NCBI GenBank assembly: GCA_003223325.1
Contig: QHYS01000128.1
Coordinates: forward strand, 1-33,014
Length of the DNA stretch: 33,014 nucleotides
DNA from: Acidobacteriota bacterium
GTDB lineage: Bacteria; Acidobacteriota; Terriglobia; Acidiferrales; UBA7541
Reading direction: 5' to 3'
Numbering within the stretch: the first letter of the stretch is position 1; every line of letters starts with the position of its first letter. Made by a program: the position numbers and the translations under genes. The notes beneath the pieces are model-generated. The model had not been told where the DNA came from. It saw only the letters and a list, made by a program, of their open reading frames with translations, and searched no databases. Shown piece by piece: positions 6,649 through 14,757 of this stretch.

Positions 6649-9168
6649 TTAAATGTGCGCCGTCAACGGCTCTTGCATCGGCCGGCCCGCTTCCAGCGAC
6701 GCCAGAATGGTGTCGGCGTTCACCGGCGCGCGCCGGAACACCTCGTCACCCAGGGCGTCGGATAAGGCGTTCAAGATTGCGGCGCAGCCGCCGCCGACGG
6801 GCGGCTCGCCGATGCCGCGGGCACCAATCGGCGTTTCCGGATCCGGGATGCCGACCGCCGCCCACTGCATCTTTTGCGGTATATCCAGGATCGTTGGCGG
6901 CTTGGTGTGGTGGAATCGCTTGGCCACGGGTAGTCCGTAGTGCTGGTCATAAACCCACTTCTGGCCGATGGCGTGGCCAATGCCCAGTATCGACCGTCCG
7001 AGAATCTGGCCGCCCAAAGCATTCGGATGAATCACTGTGCCGACGTCGGCGTAGGCGAGGAAATCGACGATACGATACTGACCCGTTTCGAGGTCAACTT
7101 CGACCTCGGCAAACGTGGCGACGTAGGAATGCGTAACGCCATCCCGCGGGTAACTGTCCTTGGCCACGGCCAACAGGCCCTGGCCGGCGAGCGCTGTGGC
7201 CGATGCGACAGTAAATTTATTGATGTCCTTAGGCAGTTCGTGGCCGTCGTAGATGCCCCCGAGCTGGATAGCGCGCTTAGCCGCTTGTGCCAAACTCATT
7301 CCTGGACCGCCGCCCTTGCGGACGACGCGCTCGTTCGCAACTTCGTAATCGTCGGGCTTGCCGCCCAAATCCCTTGCCGCGATCTCCTGCAGCTTCTTCC
7401 TAGCGTCCATGGCCACCGCATGCGCGGCGCGCGTCATCGCGTGAGTCGTCTGGCTGCCGCCAGAAGGACAAGCCCAGGGCAGGTTCTTCGCTGAATTGCC
7501 CCATGTAATCTCACACTTCTCCCAAGGCACACCGACTAACTCCGCAACCACGCGGTGTACGTCGTGTACCGACTCCGTTCCGAGATTCCCGATTCCCGAC
7601 TGGATGTAGAGCCGGCCATCGGGCTTGATGACAAAAAGACCATCGAAACCGATGGAGCCGCCGACGTAGCAACTGCTCGATACGCCGACGCCGCGCGCCG
7701 TGGTACCGCTTCGCTTCGGTAACGCTTTTCTCTCATCCCACTTGAACATCTCGGAGCCCCTATCGAGCGCTTCCTTGAGGAAGGCGCTCGTGGCGTAGGC
7801 TTGCTTACCGGCTATCAGTGGTCCGAATTTCGCTTTGCCCTCAGGCGCATTGATGCGCCGGATGGCGACTTGATCGATCCCGAGCTTTCGCGCAGCCTTC
7901 GCCATCAGGGGCTCCATAAGCGCGATTCCCTGCATGCCTCCCGGTGAGCTCTGCGCACTGCGCGGTGGCGTATTCGTGAGGACCGTAACCGCGCGCCAGC
8001 GCATCGCCAGCGGCTGGTATAGCAGCGAAACGATGCGGCCCGACGAAGCAGCATCCCCTACTTGGTCGTACGGTCCGTTGTCGCAGATCACGAACATATC
8101 GAGAGCTGTGATCCTGCCTTCTTTGGAAAAACCGACCTTCATGCGGCCGTGGAAGCCGGGACGCCCGCGACCGATGTAGTGCTCTTCCTCGCGGCTGATG
8201 CGCATCATGACAGGCATGTTGGTCTTCTTCGCCAGAAGTGCGGGGATAATCAGCGAGATGGCGCCTGTTATCTTGCTGCCGAAACCGCCACCTGTGTACT
8301 CACTGATGAAAACGACATTGTCGGGACTGATGCCTAGCCATCGCGCGATCGCTGGGACGGCTTGGGCGGTGCTCTGTGCCCCGCTGTGTACGAAGACCTT
8401 GCCGTTCTGCCAGTAGGCCATGGCAGTCCGCGTTTCCAGGCACTGGTGGCTCGAATTCGGGGTGACAAACGTCTCGTCCATCACGAGCGCCGCGTCCTTG
8501 AATCCCGCCTCGAGATCGCCAACCGTCCATTCATCGGTCGCCTTGCCCATTGGCAGGCGACCCTCCTTGGCCTCCGCGAAGTCCGCTTCAGTCCACTTGA
8601 GCACCGCGACATCGGGAGGAACCACAGCGGGCGGCCGTCCCGGCGTAGCGGGTGGTTGAGCGCCCCGCACCCAAACGTTTCCATCCGTTCTAGCGTTCGG
8701 CCCGCCCGGCCGCAGACTAACCAGCGGATCCACCACGAATGGCAGCGGTTCGAGGTCCAGGCGAATCTTTTCGATCGCGTCCGCAGCAGTGACTTCATCG
8801 ACCGCGGCCACAGCGAGGATCGGATCACCCTGGTACAGCGGCTCCCTGGTGAGTCCGCGATCTCCTCGCTTGTTTGCCAGAATCACAGTGCCGTTGTCGT
8901 TGATGCTGTCGGCCGGAGGGGGTAGCTCGTCTGCGGTGAGGATCGCTTTGACGCCGGGCATCGCCAGCGCCGCGCGCGCATCGATGCTCCTGACGCGAGC
9001 GTGCGGCATGGGGCTGAGCAGCAGTTTGCAGAAGAGCATGCCGTCCGCCCGATAATCCTCCGCGTACTTCGACCGACCTGTCACCTTCGCGTAGAGGTCG
9101 GGCGTTGTGTAGTTCTTGCCGATCAGTTTGTACTTGTTGTACTTGTTCGCCGGCACATTATTAGACAC
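6649..9168 (-). CDS. Mo-hydroxylase molybdopterin-binding large subunit
   Basis: The 839-aa protein belongs to the xanthine dehydrogenase/aldehyde oxidase large-subunit family and binds the molybdenum-pterin-dinucleotide cofactor that hydroxylates the substrate with water. Visible landmarks are the N-terminal a/b hammerhead (VTGRSKYAEDY...PHARVRSID), GGGFGSK at 293-299 (Mo-pterin contact) and the C-terminal GARGIGEP with the catalytic Glu at about residue 788. The loop that in xanthine dehydrogenase reads RGFG is here SSPGGMQG (407-414), so the substrate-orienting Arg is absent. A long insert (about 150-215) is rich in Pro/Gly. It starts with GTG at 9168, 6 nt after GGAGGG, and overlaps the stop of the iron-sulfur subunit by 8 nt (GTGTCTAA). 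No signal peptide is present, so export would need to be as a complex with the Tat-tagged small subunit. Confidence 0.92.
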   Translation of the reverse strand: MSNNVPANKYNKYKLIGKNYTTPDLYAKVTGRSKYAEDYRADGMLFCKLLLSPMPHARVRSIDARAALAMPGVKAILTADELPPPADSINDNGTVILANKRGDRGLTREPLYQGDPILAVAAVDEVTAADAIEKIRLDLEPLPFVVDPLVSLRPGGPNARTDGNVWVRGAQPPATPGRPPAVVPPDVAVLKWTEADFAEAKEGRLPMGKATDEWTVGDLEAGFKDAALVMDETFVTPNSSHQCLETRTAMAYWQNGKVFVHSGAQSTAQAVPAIARWLGISPDNVVFISEYTGGGFGSKITGAISLIIPALLAKKTNMPVMMRISREEEHYIGRGRPGFHGRMKVGFSKEGRITALDMFVICDNGPYDQVGDAASSGRIVSLLYQPLAMRWRAVTVLTNTPPRSAQSSPGGMQGIALMEPLMAKAARKLGIDQVAIRRINAPEGKAKFGPLIAGKQAYATSAFLKEALDRGSEMFKWDERKALPKRSGTTARGVGVSSSCYVGGSIGFDGLFVIKPDGRLYIQSGIGNLGTESVHDVHRVVAELVGVPWEKCEITWGNSAKNLPWACPSGGSQTTHAMTRAAHAVAMDARKKLQEIAARDLGGKPDDYEVANERVVRKGGGPGMSLAQAAKRAIQLGGIYDGHELPKDINKFTVASATALAGQGLLAVAKDSYPRDGVTHSYVATFAEVEVDLETGQYRIVDFLAYADVGTVIHPNALGGQILGRSILGIGHAIGQKWVYDQHYGLPVAKRFHHTKPPTILDIPQKMQWAAVGIPDPETPIGARGIGEPPVGGGCAAILNALSDALGDEVFRRAPVNADTILASLEAGRPMQEPLTAHI

Positions 9169-9805
9169 GGTTAGCCCTCCTCAAATTCTCCGCACCGCGC
9201 ATCATGGCATTGAGAATTTTGTCGTAGTCCTGACACCGGCAAAGATTGCCGGAAATTCCGTGCGCGAGCTCCGCTCGGCTTGGGTTCGGATTGGTTTTCA
9301 AATAGCCCACCGTCGCCATGATGAAACCCGACATACAAAACGCGCACTGAAAGCCCTGCTCATCAATGACTCCCTGCTGTACCGGATGCAACTTGCCGTC
9401 GGCGCTAGCCAGCCCTTCGATCGTCACGATATTCTTGCCCCGCACCGTGTGCGTCAGGATCGAACAGGAATAGTGCGGCACGTCGTCAATCAGCACGGTG
9501 CAAGCGCCGCATTCCGAGCGGTCACATCCGATCTTCGTGCCGGTCAGACCCAGCTTGTAACGCAGGGTTGTCGCCAGAGTCTCTTGCTTCATGACGTCGA
9601 CGCGACGCTGCTGGCCATTGACCGTCAGCGTGACCAAGCGCTCCACAGCACCGGGAGCGGATGTCTGGGACCACACCGCAGATGCGCGGAACAGATAGCT
9701 CGCCGAGGACACTGCGCCTGCCGCGATGACGCCCTTGATGAGGTCGCGTCTGGAAACAACGAGCGGAGTTGAGGTAACAGGTTGCTCTATCTCATGATCT
9801 GCCAT
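9161..9805 (-). CDS. Mo-hydroxylase iron-sulfur small subunit with Tat signal
   Basis: This 214-aa protein carries electrons from the Mo site through two [2Fe-2S] clusters. The N-terminal plant-type ferredoxin domain has C94, C99, C102 and C114 (GCDRSECGACTVL). The C-terminal helical domain has C154, C157, C189 and C191 (CAFCMSGF and GNLCRC). All eight ligands are present. Unlike cytoplasmic relatives, it has a 50-residue N-terminal extension with a twin-arginine motif SRRDLIKG (R19-R20), a hydrophobic Ala-rich segment and a small-residue region (FRASAVWSQ) where cleavage could occur. This indicates Tat export of the folded complex. It is the first gene of the operon. The ribosome binding site is only a G-run (GGGGG, 6 nt before ATG), and the promoter lies 30-60 nt upstream. 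Confidence 0.92.
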   Translation of the reverse strand: MADHEIEQPVTSTPLVVSRRDLIKGVIAAGAVSSASYLFRASAVWSQTSAPGAVERLVTLTVNGQQRRVDVMKQETLATTLRYKLGLTGTKIGCDRSECGACTVLIDDVPHYSCSILTHTVRGKNIVTIEGLASADGKLHPVQQGVIDEQGFQCAFCMSGFIMATVGYLKTNPNPSRAELAHGISGNLCRCQDYDKILNAMMRGAENLRRANRV

Positions 9806-9832
9806 CGGAAGCCCCCAGATGGATTTAGATTG

Positions 9833-9862
9833 GGTATACGCCTATACCTGACGGTGTGTCAA
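9833..9862 (-). promoter_or_regulatory. sigma70-type promoter of the Mo-hydroxylase operon with overlapping inverted repeat
   Basis: On the minus strand a perfect -35 TTGACA (9862-9857) is followed after 18 nt by TATACC (9838-9833) as -10. The -10 is one arm of a perfect inverted repeat GGTATA-CGCC-TATACC (9833-9848), which fits an operator whose occupation would block or remodel the promoter. It lies 28 nt before the ATG of the iron-sulfur subunit. No regulator gene is adjacent in the window. The divergent gene at 9972 shares this intergenic region. Confidence 0.5.
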
Positions 9863-9971
9863 TGGGATGGAAATGGGGACCCGCCTGGAGGCTGTCTGGG
9901 TCTCTCTGCGCACTTGTGAAACCCAACGGGGATGAGTAGAATCCGCGGCTGGATTCAGAAGGAGACCGAGG

Positions 9972-10865
9972 ATGTCGAAAGCTTTTTTAATCGCGACAAT
10001 TGCTTGTGTTGCGGCCGTGACGCTCTCCTCGCTTATCTACGCTCAGAAGACTCAAACCACGGAACAAACCACCACGGGAAGTAATCCCTACATCGGTACA
10101 CCCGTGGACGGCTGGACGGGACAGCCTGTTCCGCAGACCGCGAGCCAGGCGGCAACTCCGGTTCCGCGCGATGACATCTTTGGGGTTTGGGACCCCGGGA
10201 ATGGCGGAATCCAGGCCATGGGTGCGGCAGCAATGCCCGAAGACGGCAAGCCGGAGCATAAATTACCCTATACTCCTGCGGGCTTGGCGGCGCTGAATCT
10301 CACCAAGCCCAGCAATGGAGCCAGAAGCGTTCTTCCCGGAGAAACGAATGATCCCGTGGTCGCCTGTAATCCGCAGGGAATCCCCCGCGAAGACCTTTAT
10401 GAACTAAGGACCACTCAAATTGTGCAAACGCCCGCGAGCGTTCTGGTCCTATACGAGTATGGAAAAATATGGCGCACCATCTGGACCGACGGACGGGACT
10501 TCCCTAAGGATCCCGCACCCAGGTGGTTTGGATATTCGATCGGCAAATGGGAGGACGACTATACGTTCGTCGTGCAGACTTGCTGCATCAATGACGAAGT
10601 CTGGGTCGACAGGGCTGGTCGCCCACACAGTCCTGATCTGCGCGTCGAGGAGCGCTTTCACCGCGCGGATTCCAATACGTTAGAACTCACGGTGACGATT
10701 AATGATCCGGCGATGTACACAAAACCTTGGATCGCTCTCAATAAGCTGCCCTTCAAGCTGCAATCGACGCACTTCGATGTCATGGAGATGATGTGCTCGC
10801 CTGCGGAGCTTGCGGAGTACAACAAATTTATCGGTGACCCTGCGAGCGACAAAGGTAGCAAATAA
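9972..10865 (+). CDS. secreted protein of an Acidobacteria-rich family (TDGR/GKWE family), unknown function
   Basis: The 297-aa protein has a clear signal peptide (residues 1-24, ending IYAQ) and AAGGAG 7 nt before its ATG. The mature part starts with a Thr/Gln-rich linker and then carries the block IWTDGRDFP...RWFGYSIGKWEDDYTFVVQT...EVWVDRAGRPHSPDLRVEERFHR...LELTVTINDPAMYTKPW. This matches the conserved core of an expanded family of exported proteins in acidobacterial genomes, for which I know no established function. The gene at 19389-20264 encodes a second member with the same order of motifs. The gene is divergent from the Mo-hydroxylase operon and transcribed alone, followed by about 280 nt (10866-11143) in which I see no feature. 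Confidence 0.82.
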   Translation: MSKAFLIATIACVAAVTLSSLIYAQKTQTTEQTTTGSNPYIGTPVDGWTGQPVPQTASQAATPVPRDDIFGVWDPGNGGIQAMGAAAMPEDGKPEHKLPYTPAGLAALNLTKPSNGARSVLPGETNDPVVACNPQGIPREDLYELRTTQIVQTPASVLVLYEYGKIWRTIWTDGRDFPKDPAPRWFGYSIGKWEDDYTFVVQTCCINDEVWVDRAGRPHSPDLRVEERFHRADSNTLELTVTINDPAMYTKPWIALNKLPFKLQSTHFDVMEMMCSPAELAEYNKFIGDPASDKGSK

Positions 10866-11143
10866 AATCGGGGGATGCACCGCCCTTATGGCCGCCGGGC
10901 CGCCGCGGCTGCGAACTTATCCAGCAGAAGTCACGACGTAATCAGAGCTACTGATGGGCATCTTCATTCTGCCTACTCGCAGTGTGTGCTCTTGTCATAG
11001 TCAGTCCGTTGGACGGGACATTGCATCGCCTCGGAACTCGGCGGTAAGCTGCCAGTGGCAGAGCTTCTGCAAAATGTGTGAGTAGTAAAATGGCGGCGGT
11101 TGTTGGTGATCCGCAGGGGTTACAGAATTTGAGGAGCAAAGAA

Positions 11144-12457
11144 ATGGCGAAGTATCTGAAGACCACCATTCCCGCGGCAGAGATCGAAGCGGCAAATAAC
11201 CAGGTCCAAGGAACCGTCGCCAATCTGATCGCTGAGATAAAAATGCGGGGTGATGTAGCCTTGCGGGAACTCTCGACAAAGTTCGATGGCTGGTCACCCG
11301 TAAGTTTTCGCTTGTCGCAGGCCGAGATCGATTCTTTGCTTGCTTCCGTTTCGCCGCGAACCATCGAAGACATCGAATTTGCACAAGCGCAAATCCGGAA
11401 TTTCGCCGAACACCAAAAGGCCGCGCTGAAAGACATCGAAGTCGAGACGTTGCCCGGTGTACGCCTCGGCCACCGCAACATTCCCGTGAACAGCGTGGGA
11501 TGTTACATCCCGGGCGGGCGCTATCCGATGGTTGCGTCGTCGCATATGACCATCGTCACCGCCAAGGTGGCCGGCGCGCAGCGGGTTATTGCCTGCACCC
11601 CGCCTACTGGCGGAAAGCCGCACCCGGAGACGGTGGCCGCCATGGTGCTGGCCGGAGCGGATGAGATTTACATTCTCGGTGGCGTTCAGGCCATAGCCGC
11701 TATGGCGCTCGGCACCGAAACGATCGCTCCCGTGGATATGCTGGTCGGCGCGGGCAATGCCTATGTCGCCGAGGCGAAACGCCAACTCTTCGGCCAGGTG
11801 GGAATTGACCTGCTCGCGGGCCCTACTGAAATCCTTGTCGTCGCGGACGATTCAGCAGACGTGGCGTTTGTGGCCGCGGACCTGCTTGGGCAGGCCGAGC
11901 ATGGCCTCACTTCGCCCGCGGCCTTGATCACAACGTCGGAGGCGCTGGCGCAATCCCTGCCGGCGGAAATCGAACGCCAGCTCAAAACTCTTCCCACCGC
12001 AGAGATTGCCTCTGTCTCCTGGCGGGATTACGGCCAGATTATTTTGGTTGCTGATCTCGCTGAGGCGGTCCAGGAAGCCGACCGGCTCGCTTACGAGCAC
12101 GTCGAGATTATGACCCGCAATCCGCGTTACTTCCTCGAACATATGCGCAACTACGGCTCTCTGTTTCTTGGTCCCGAGACCAACGTGGCCTATGGCGACA
12201 AAGTGATCGGCACAAACCATACGCTTCCCACTCGCCGCGCGGCTCGCTACACGGGCGGACTTTGGGTTGGCAAATTCATGAAAACCGTTACGTACCAGCA
12301 GTGCACGGAAGAAGCGAGTTTACAGATAGGAGAGTATTGTTCGCGTCTCTGCGCGATCGAAAGATTTTGGGCACACAAAGAGCAGGCGGATATTCGGCTG
12401 CGCCGCTATGGCAAACCCAAGGTGAGTGTCGGCACCAGTTCGGGAGACGCGCAATAA
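11144..12457 (+). CDS. histidinol dehydrogenase-family oxidoreductase, probably a catabolic alcohol dehydrogenase
   Basis: The 437-aa protein keeps the HisD zinc ligands and catalytic residues: Q250 and H253 (GQAEHG), E318-H319 (YEHVEI), D352 (GDKVIGTNH) and H411 (AHKEQADIR). It is therefore probably an active Zn- and NAD-dependent dehydrogenase oxidising a primary alcohol to a carboxylate. The segments [19 protein letters not shown] and SWRDYGQII, and the absence of any other his gene nearby, fit the side branch that includes sulfopropanediol 3-dehydrogenase (HpsN) better than true histidine biosynthesis; this is inference. The start at 11144 is chosen because GAGGAG lies 7 nt upstream; in-frame codons further upstream have no ribosome binding site. 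An SDR gene follows 29 nt downstream, suggesting a two-dehydrogenase catabolic unit. Confidence 0.85.
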   Translation: MAKYLKTTIPAAEIEAANNQVQGTVANLIAEIKMRGDVALRELSTKFDGWSPVSFRLSQAEIDSLLASVSPRTIEDIEFAQAQIRNFAEHQKAALKDIEVETLPGVRLGHRNIPVNSVGCYIPGGRYPMVASSHMTIVTAKVAGAQRVIACTPPTGGKPHPETVAAMVLAGADEIYILGGVQAIAAMALGTETIAPVDMLVGAGNAYVAEAKRQLFGQVGIDLLAGPTEILVVADDSADVAFVAADLLGQAEHGLTSPAALITTSEALAQSLPAEIERQLKTLPTAEIASVSWRDYGQIILVADLAEAVQEADRLAYEHVEIMTRNPRYFLEHMRNYGSLFLGPETNVAYGDKVIGTNHTLPTRRAARYTGGLWVGKFMKTVTYQQCTEEASLQIGEYCSRLCAIERFWAHKEQADIRLRRYGKPKVSVGTSSGDAQ

Positions 12458-12486
12458 AATCCACGCCCGAAGCTACAGCAATCCCC

Positions 12487-13245
12487 GTGAGTTTCCGGCT
12501 CGATGGCCGCGTCGCACTGATCACTGGAGCGGGCCGCGGCATCGGCGCAGCGGGAGCACTGGCTCTCGCCGAAGCCGGGGCGGAGGTGGTCTTAGTCAGC
12601 AGAACGCGCAGCGAACTCGAACAGGTTGCCAAGCCCGTCACTGACGCGGGAGGCAAGGCGCGCGTAATCGTTTGCGACGTGACCAAGCGCGAGGAGGTGA
12701 ATTTCGCCCTCGCTAGCATCGAGCGGCTGGACATCTTGTTAAATAACGCTGGAATGAATATTCCCGAACCCTTCGTCGATGTTTCCGAAGCTCATTTGGA
12801 CGATATGATCTCCCTTAATGTCCGCGCCGCGTTCCTGGTCTCACAGGCTGCCGTACGAAAAATGCTTCAGCATCCCGATCGCCGGAAGCAAGGCGGCAGC
12901 ATCGTCCACATGACCTCCCAAATGGGGCGGGTCGGGGCAGAGCGGCGCACGGTGTACTGCATGGCCAAGCATGCGATCGAAGGTTTAACCAAAGCCATGG
13001 CCGTCGAACTCGCGCCTGAAAACATCCGTGTGAACGCCATCGCTCCCACGTTTCTCGAAACGCCCATGACCGCTTCCTTCTTTGCGGACCCTGAATTCCG
13101 CAATTGGGTCATCAGCCGAATTCCGCTCGGGCGCATCGGGCGCATGGATGAGGTCACCGGCGCCATCATCTTCCTGGCGTCTCCGGCGGCGTCCCTGATC
13201 ACAGGCACGAGCTTGGCAGTCGATGGCGGCTGGACCGCGCGTTGA
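12487..13245 (+). CDS. short-chain dehydrogenase/reductase (SDR)
   Basis: The 252-aa product is a classical SDR: TGAGRGIG (residues 13-20) for dinucleotide binding, NNAGMN after strand 4, the catalytic Ser in HMTSQMGRVG, YCMAK (Tyr-x-x-x-Lys) and the C-terminal GTSLAVDGGWTAR. Arg after VLVS suggests NADP could be accepted, but this cannot be settled by eye. The start is taken as GTG 12487, which gives the standard length; no in-frame ATG lies between the previous stop and the Rossmann motif, and the ribosome binding site is weak, as expected for a gene coupled to the one before it. Such enzymes commonly act on sugar-acid or polyol intermediates. The partner dehydrogenase upstream supports a catabolic role. 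A fragment of an amidohydrolase follows immediately. Confidence 0.88.
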   Translation: MSFRLDGRVALITGAGRGIGAAGALALAEAGAEVVLVSRTRSELEQVAKPVTDAGGKARVIVCDVTKREEVNFALASIERLDILLNNAGMNIPEPFVDVSEAHLDDMISLNVRAAFLVSQAAVRKMLQHPDRRKQGGSIVHMTSQMGRVGAERRTVYCMAKHAIEGLTKAMAVELAPENIRVNAIAPTFLETPMTASFFADPEFRNWVISRIPLGRIGRMDEVTGAIIFLASPAASLITGTSLAVDGGWTAR

Positions 13246-13467
13246 ACTGCAAAAATTCTATCGGCGGCATTCAGCCCCTACACGCTGGCTTCTTTGATGA
13301 AGCTGGTTCCGGCCTCGCATGTCCTGTTCGGCACCGACTTCCCATTTGTTTCTGCGGGAGCCTTTGCCAAGGGGCTCGGCGACTATGGCTTAAGCTACGG
13401 TGATCTTCAGAGCATCGGGAGAGAGAATGCGCTCGCTCTGTTCCCGAGATTGAAAAAGTGCGGATGA
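13246..13467 (+). pseudogene. amidohydrolase (amidohydrolase_2 type), C-terminal fragment
   Basis: Directly after the SDR stop codon, and in the same reading frame, about 73 codons read as the end of an amidohydrolase of the 2-pyrone-4,6-dicarboxylate hydrolase/ACMSD superfamily: SPYTLASLMKLVPASHVLFGTDFPF (with the Asp that ends the metal site), then GLSYGDLQSIGRENALALFPRL. The N-terminal metal-binding HxH part is absent from the window, and there is no start codon or ribosome binding site. The SDR therefore seems to have landed next to, or replaced, the first three quarters of this gene. Readthrough of the TGA would produce a fusion, but there is no sign that this happens. Confidence 0.8.
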
Positions 13468-13582
13468 CCGGACAAGCGGGCACGTTCAGTGCGAATTCGG
13501 ATCGATTCGAAGCGCTCGGCATCAGCATCTTGCCCCGATCTGCGGCACATCGCGTTCGCGACTCAAGGCGATCTAGGGCCAT

Positions 13583-14584
13583 CTAAGGCCTCACTCCTGC
13601 GACGTTCGTGCGGATTCGATAGAGGCTCGTTCGAGCCGTTACATACAGGGCCTTGCCGTCCGCGTCACCCCAACTCAGATTCGCGGGTATCTCCGGCAAC
13701 TGGATTGTGCCCAGGAGCTTCGCGTCCGGCGTAAAAATCATAATTCCCGCCGGCCCGGTGGCGTAGATATTTCCCGCGCGGTCGACTTTCATCCCGTCCG
13801 GCACGCCCTCGCCCGGAATGTTCGTTGCGTCGAAAAATTTTCTACCATGGCTCAAGCTTCCATCGGCTTCGACGTCATAAACCATCCAGAACTTCTCCGG
13901 GCGGGTACTGGCTACGTACAACTTCTTTTCATCCGGTGAAAAAGCAAGGCCGTTGGGGTAAGGCACTTCCTTGGTGACTAATTGCACTTTTCCTGGTGCG
14001 GTCACACGGTAGACCCCGGCGAAATCCAACTCCCTCTTCGGAGCATCCGGAATCTCGCGGTACGTTCGATAAAGCCCCGGCGGATCGGTGAAGTAAACGT
14101 CGCCATTACTCTTGCAAATCAGGTCATTGGGGCTGTTCAGCCGCTTTCCTTCGTAGCGATCGGCGAGGACGGTAATCGTCCCATCTTTCTCGATCCGGCT
14201 AACCCGGCGATTCCCGTGTTCCGCGGCGATCAAACGACCTTGTTTATCGAGGGTGAGGCCGTTGCTTCCGATCTGTACTCCATCGGGATAGCTGCCTGAA
14301 AATATCGACTCGCGGAAAACGGAGACGGCGCCGTCTGGGCTCCACTTCACGATAGCGTTGCTTGGGAGATCGCTGAATAGCAAATACCGCCCGCTTCTCA
14401 CCCATATAGGTCCTTCAATAAAGCGGAACCCGCCATGCAGCTTTTCAACCTTCGTGCCCGGTGACACGAGTTTATCGATCGCTGGGTCATTGCGGACGAT
14501 ACTTCCCACTTCCGCCTGCTGGCTGATAGCTGGCAATGCGGCAACGCCGGCCAGGATTGCGAGAGAGATTGCGAAATGTTTCAT
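13583..14584 (-). CDS. exported SMP-30/gluconolactonase-family protein
   Basis: The 333-aa beta-propeller protein begins with a signal peptide (MKHFAISLAILAGVAALPAIS). It carries the SMP-30 metal-site residues in order: Glu in FIEGPIWV, Asn in NSPNDLICKSNGDVYFTDP, NGLAFSPDEKKLY, and Asp in GVPDGMKVDRAGNIYATGP. The family hydrolyses sugar lactones with a divalent metal; in this exported form the substrate would be periplasmic. The ATG at 14584 gives the signal peptide a proper start; an in-frame GTG sits directly before it and the ribosome binding site is only a GGAA. It is convergent with the SDR gene and amidohydrolase fragment. Its presence beside dehydrogenases and a metallohydrolase suggests sugar-acid use, which is inference. 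Confidence 0.88.
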   Translation of the reverse strand: MKHFAISLAILAGVAALPAISQQAEVGSIVRNDPAIDKLVSPGTKVEKLHGGFRFIEGPIWVRSGRYLLFSDLPSNAIVKWSPDGAVSVFRESIFSGSYPDGVQIGSNGLTLDKQGRLIAAEHGNRRVSRIEKDGTITVLADRYEGKRLNSPNDLICKSNGDVYFTDPPGLYRTYREIPDAPKRELDFAGVYRVTAPGKVQLVTKEVPYPNGLAFSPDEKKLYVASTRPEKFWMVYDVEADGSLSHGRKFFDATNIPGEGVPDGMKVDRAGNIYATGPAGIMIFTPDAKLLGTIQLPEIPANLSWGDADGKALYVTARTSLYRIRTNVAGVRP

Positions 14585-14709
14585 CACGAATTTCCGTTCT
14601 AACCTGGGAATTTTTTTTGACCGAGTGAATGGGCACACTTATACACCTGCGGCTCTTTCCAGCAAACAAATAAATACCCTGCGCAGATCCCGCAGGCGGA
14701 AGGCGGCTA

Positions 14710-14731
14710 TTTGTGCCCGTTCTGGCACAAA
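14710..14731. other. perfect 8-bp inverted repeat (possible terminator or processing hairpin)
   Basis: TTTGTGCC (14710-14717) and GGCACAAA (14724-14731) flank the 6-nt loop CGTTCT. It lies 27 nt past the stop of the DUF6282 gene and before the SMP-30 gene on the same strand. It has no following T-run on the minus strand, so it is not a canonical intrinsic terminator, but it could stabilise the 3' end of the upstream message. Confidence 0.4.
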
Positions 14732-14757
14732 AGCCCTCCTCGCCATCGCTATTATTT

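Noticed and set aside
12262-12486. Extended N-terminus for the SDR (frame open from 12262)
   Set aside because: This part overlaps the end of the HisD-family gene in another frame, has no homology to SDRs, and would make the protein far longer than the family; the GTG at 12487 fits.
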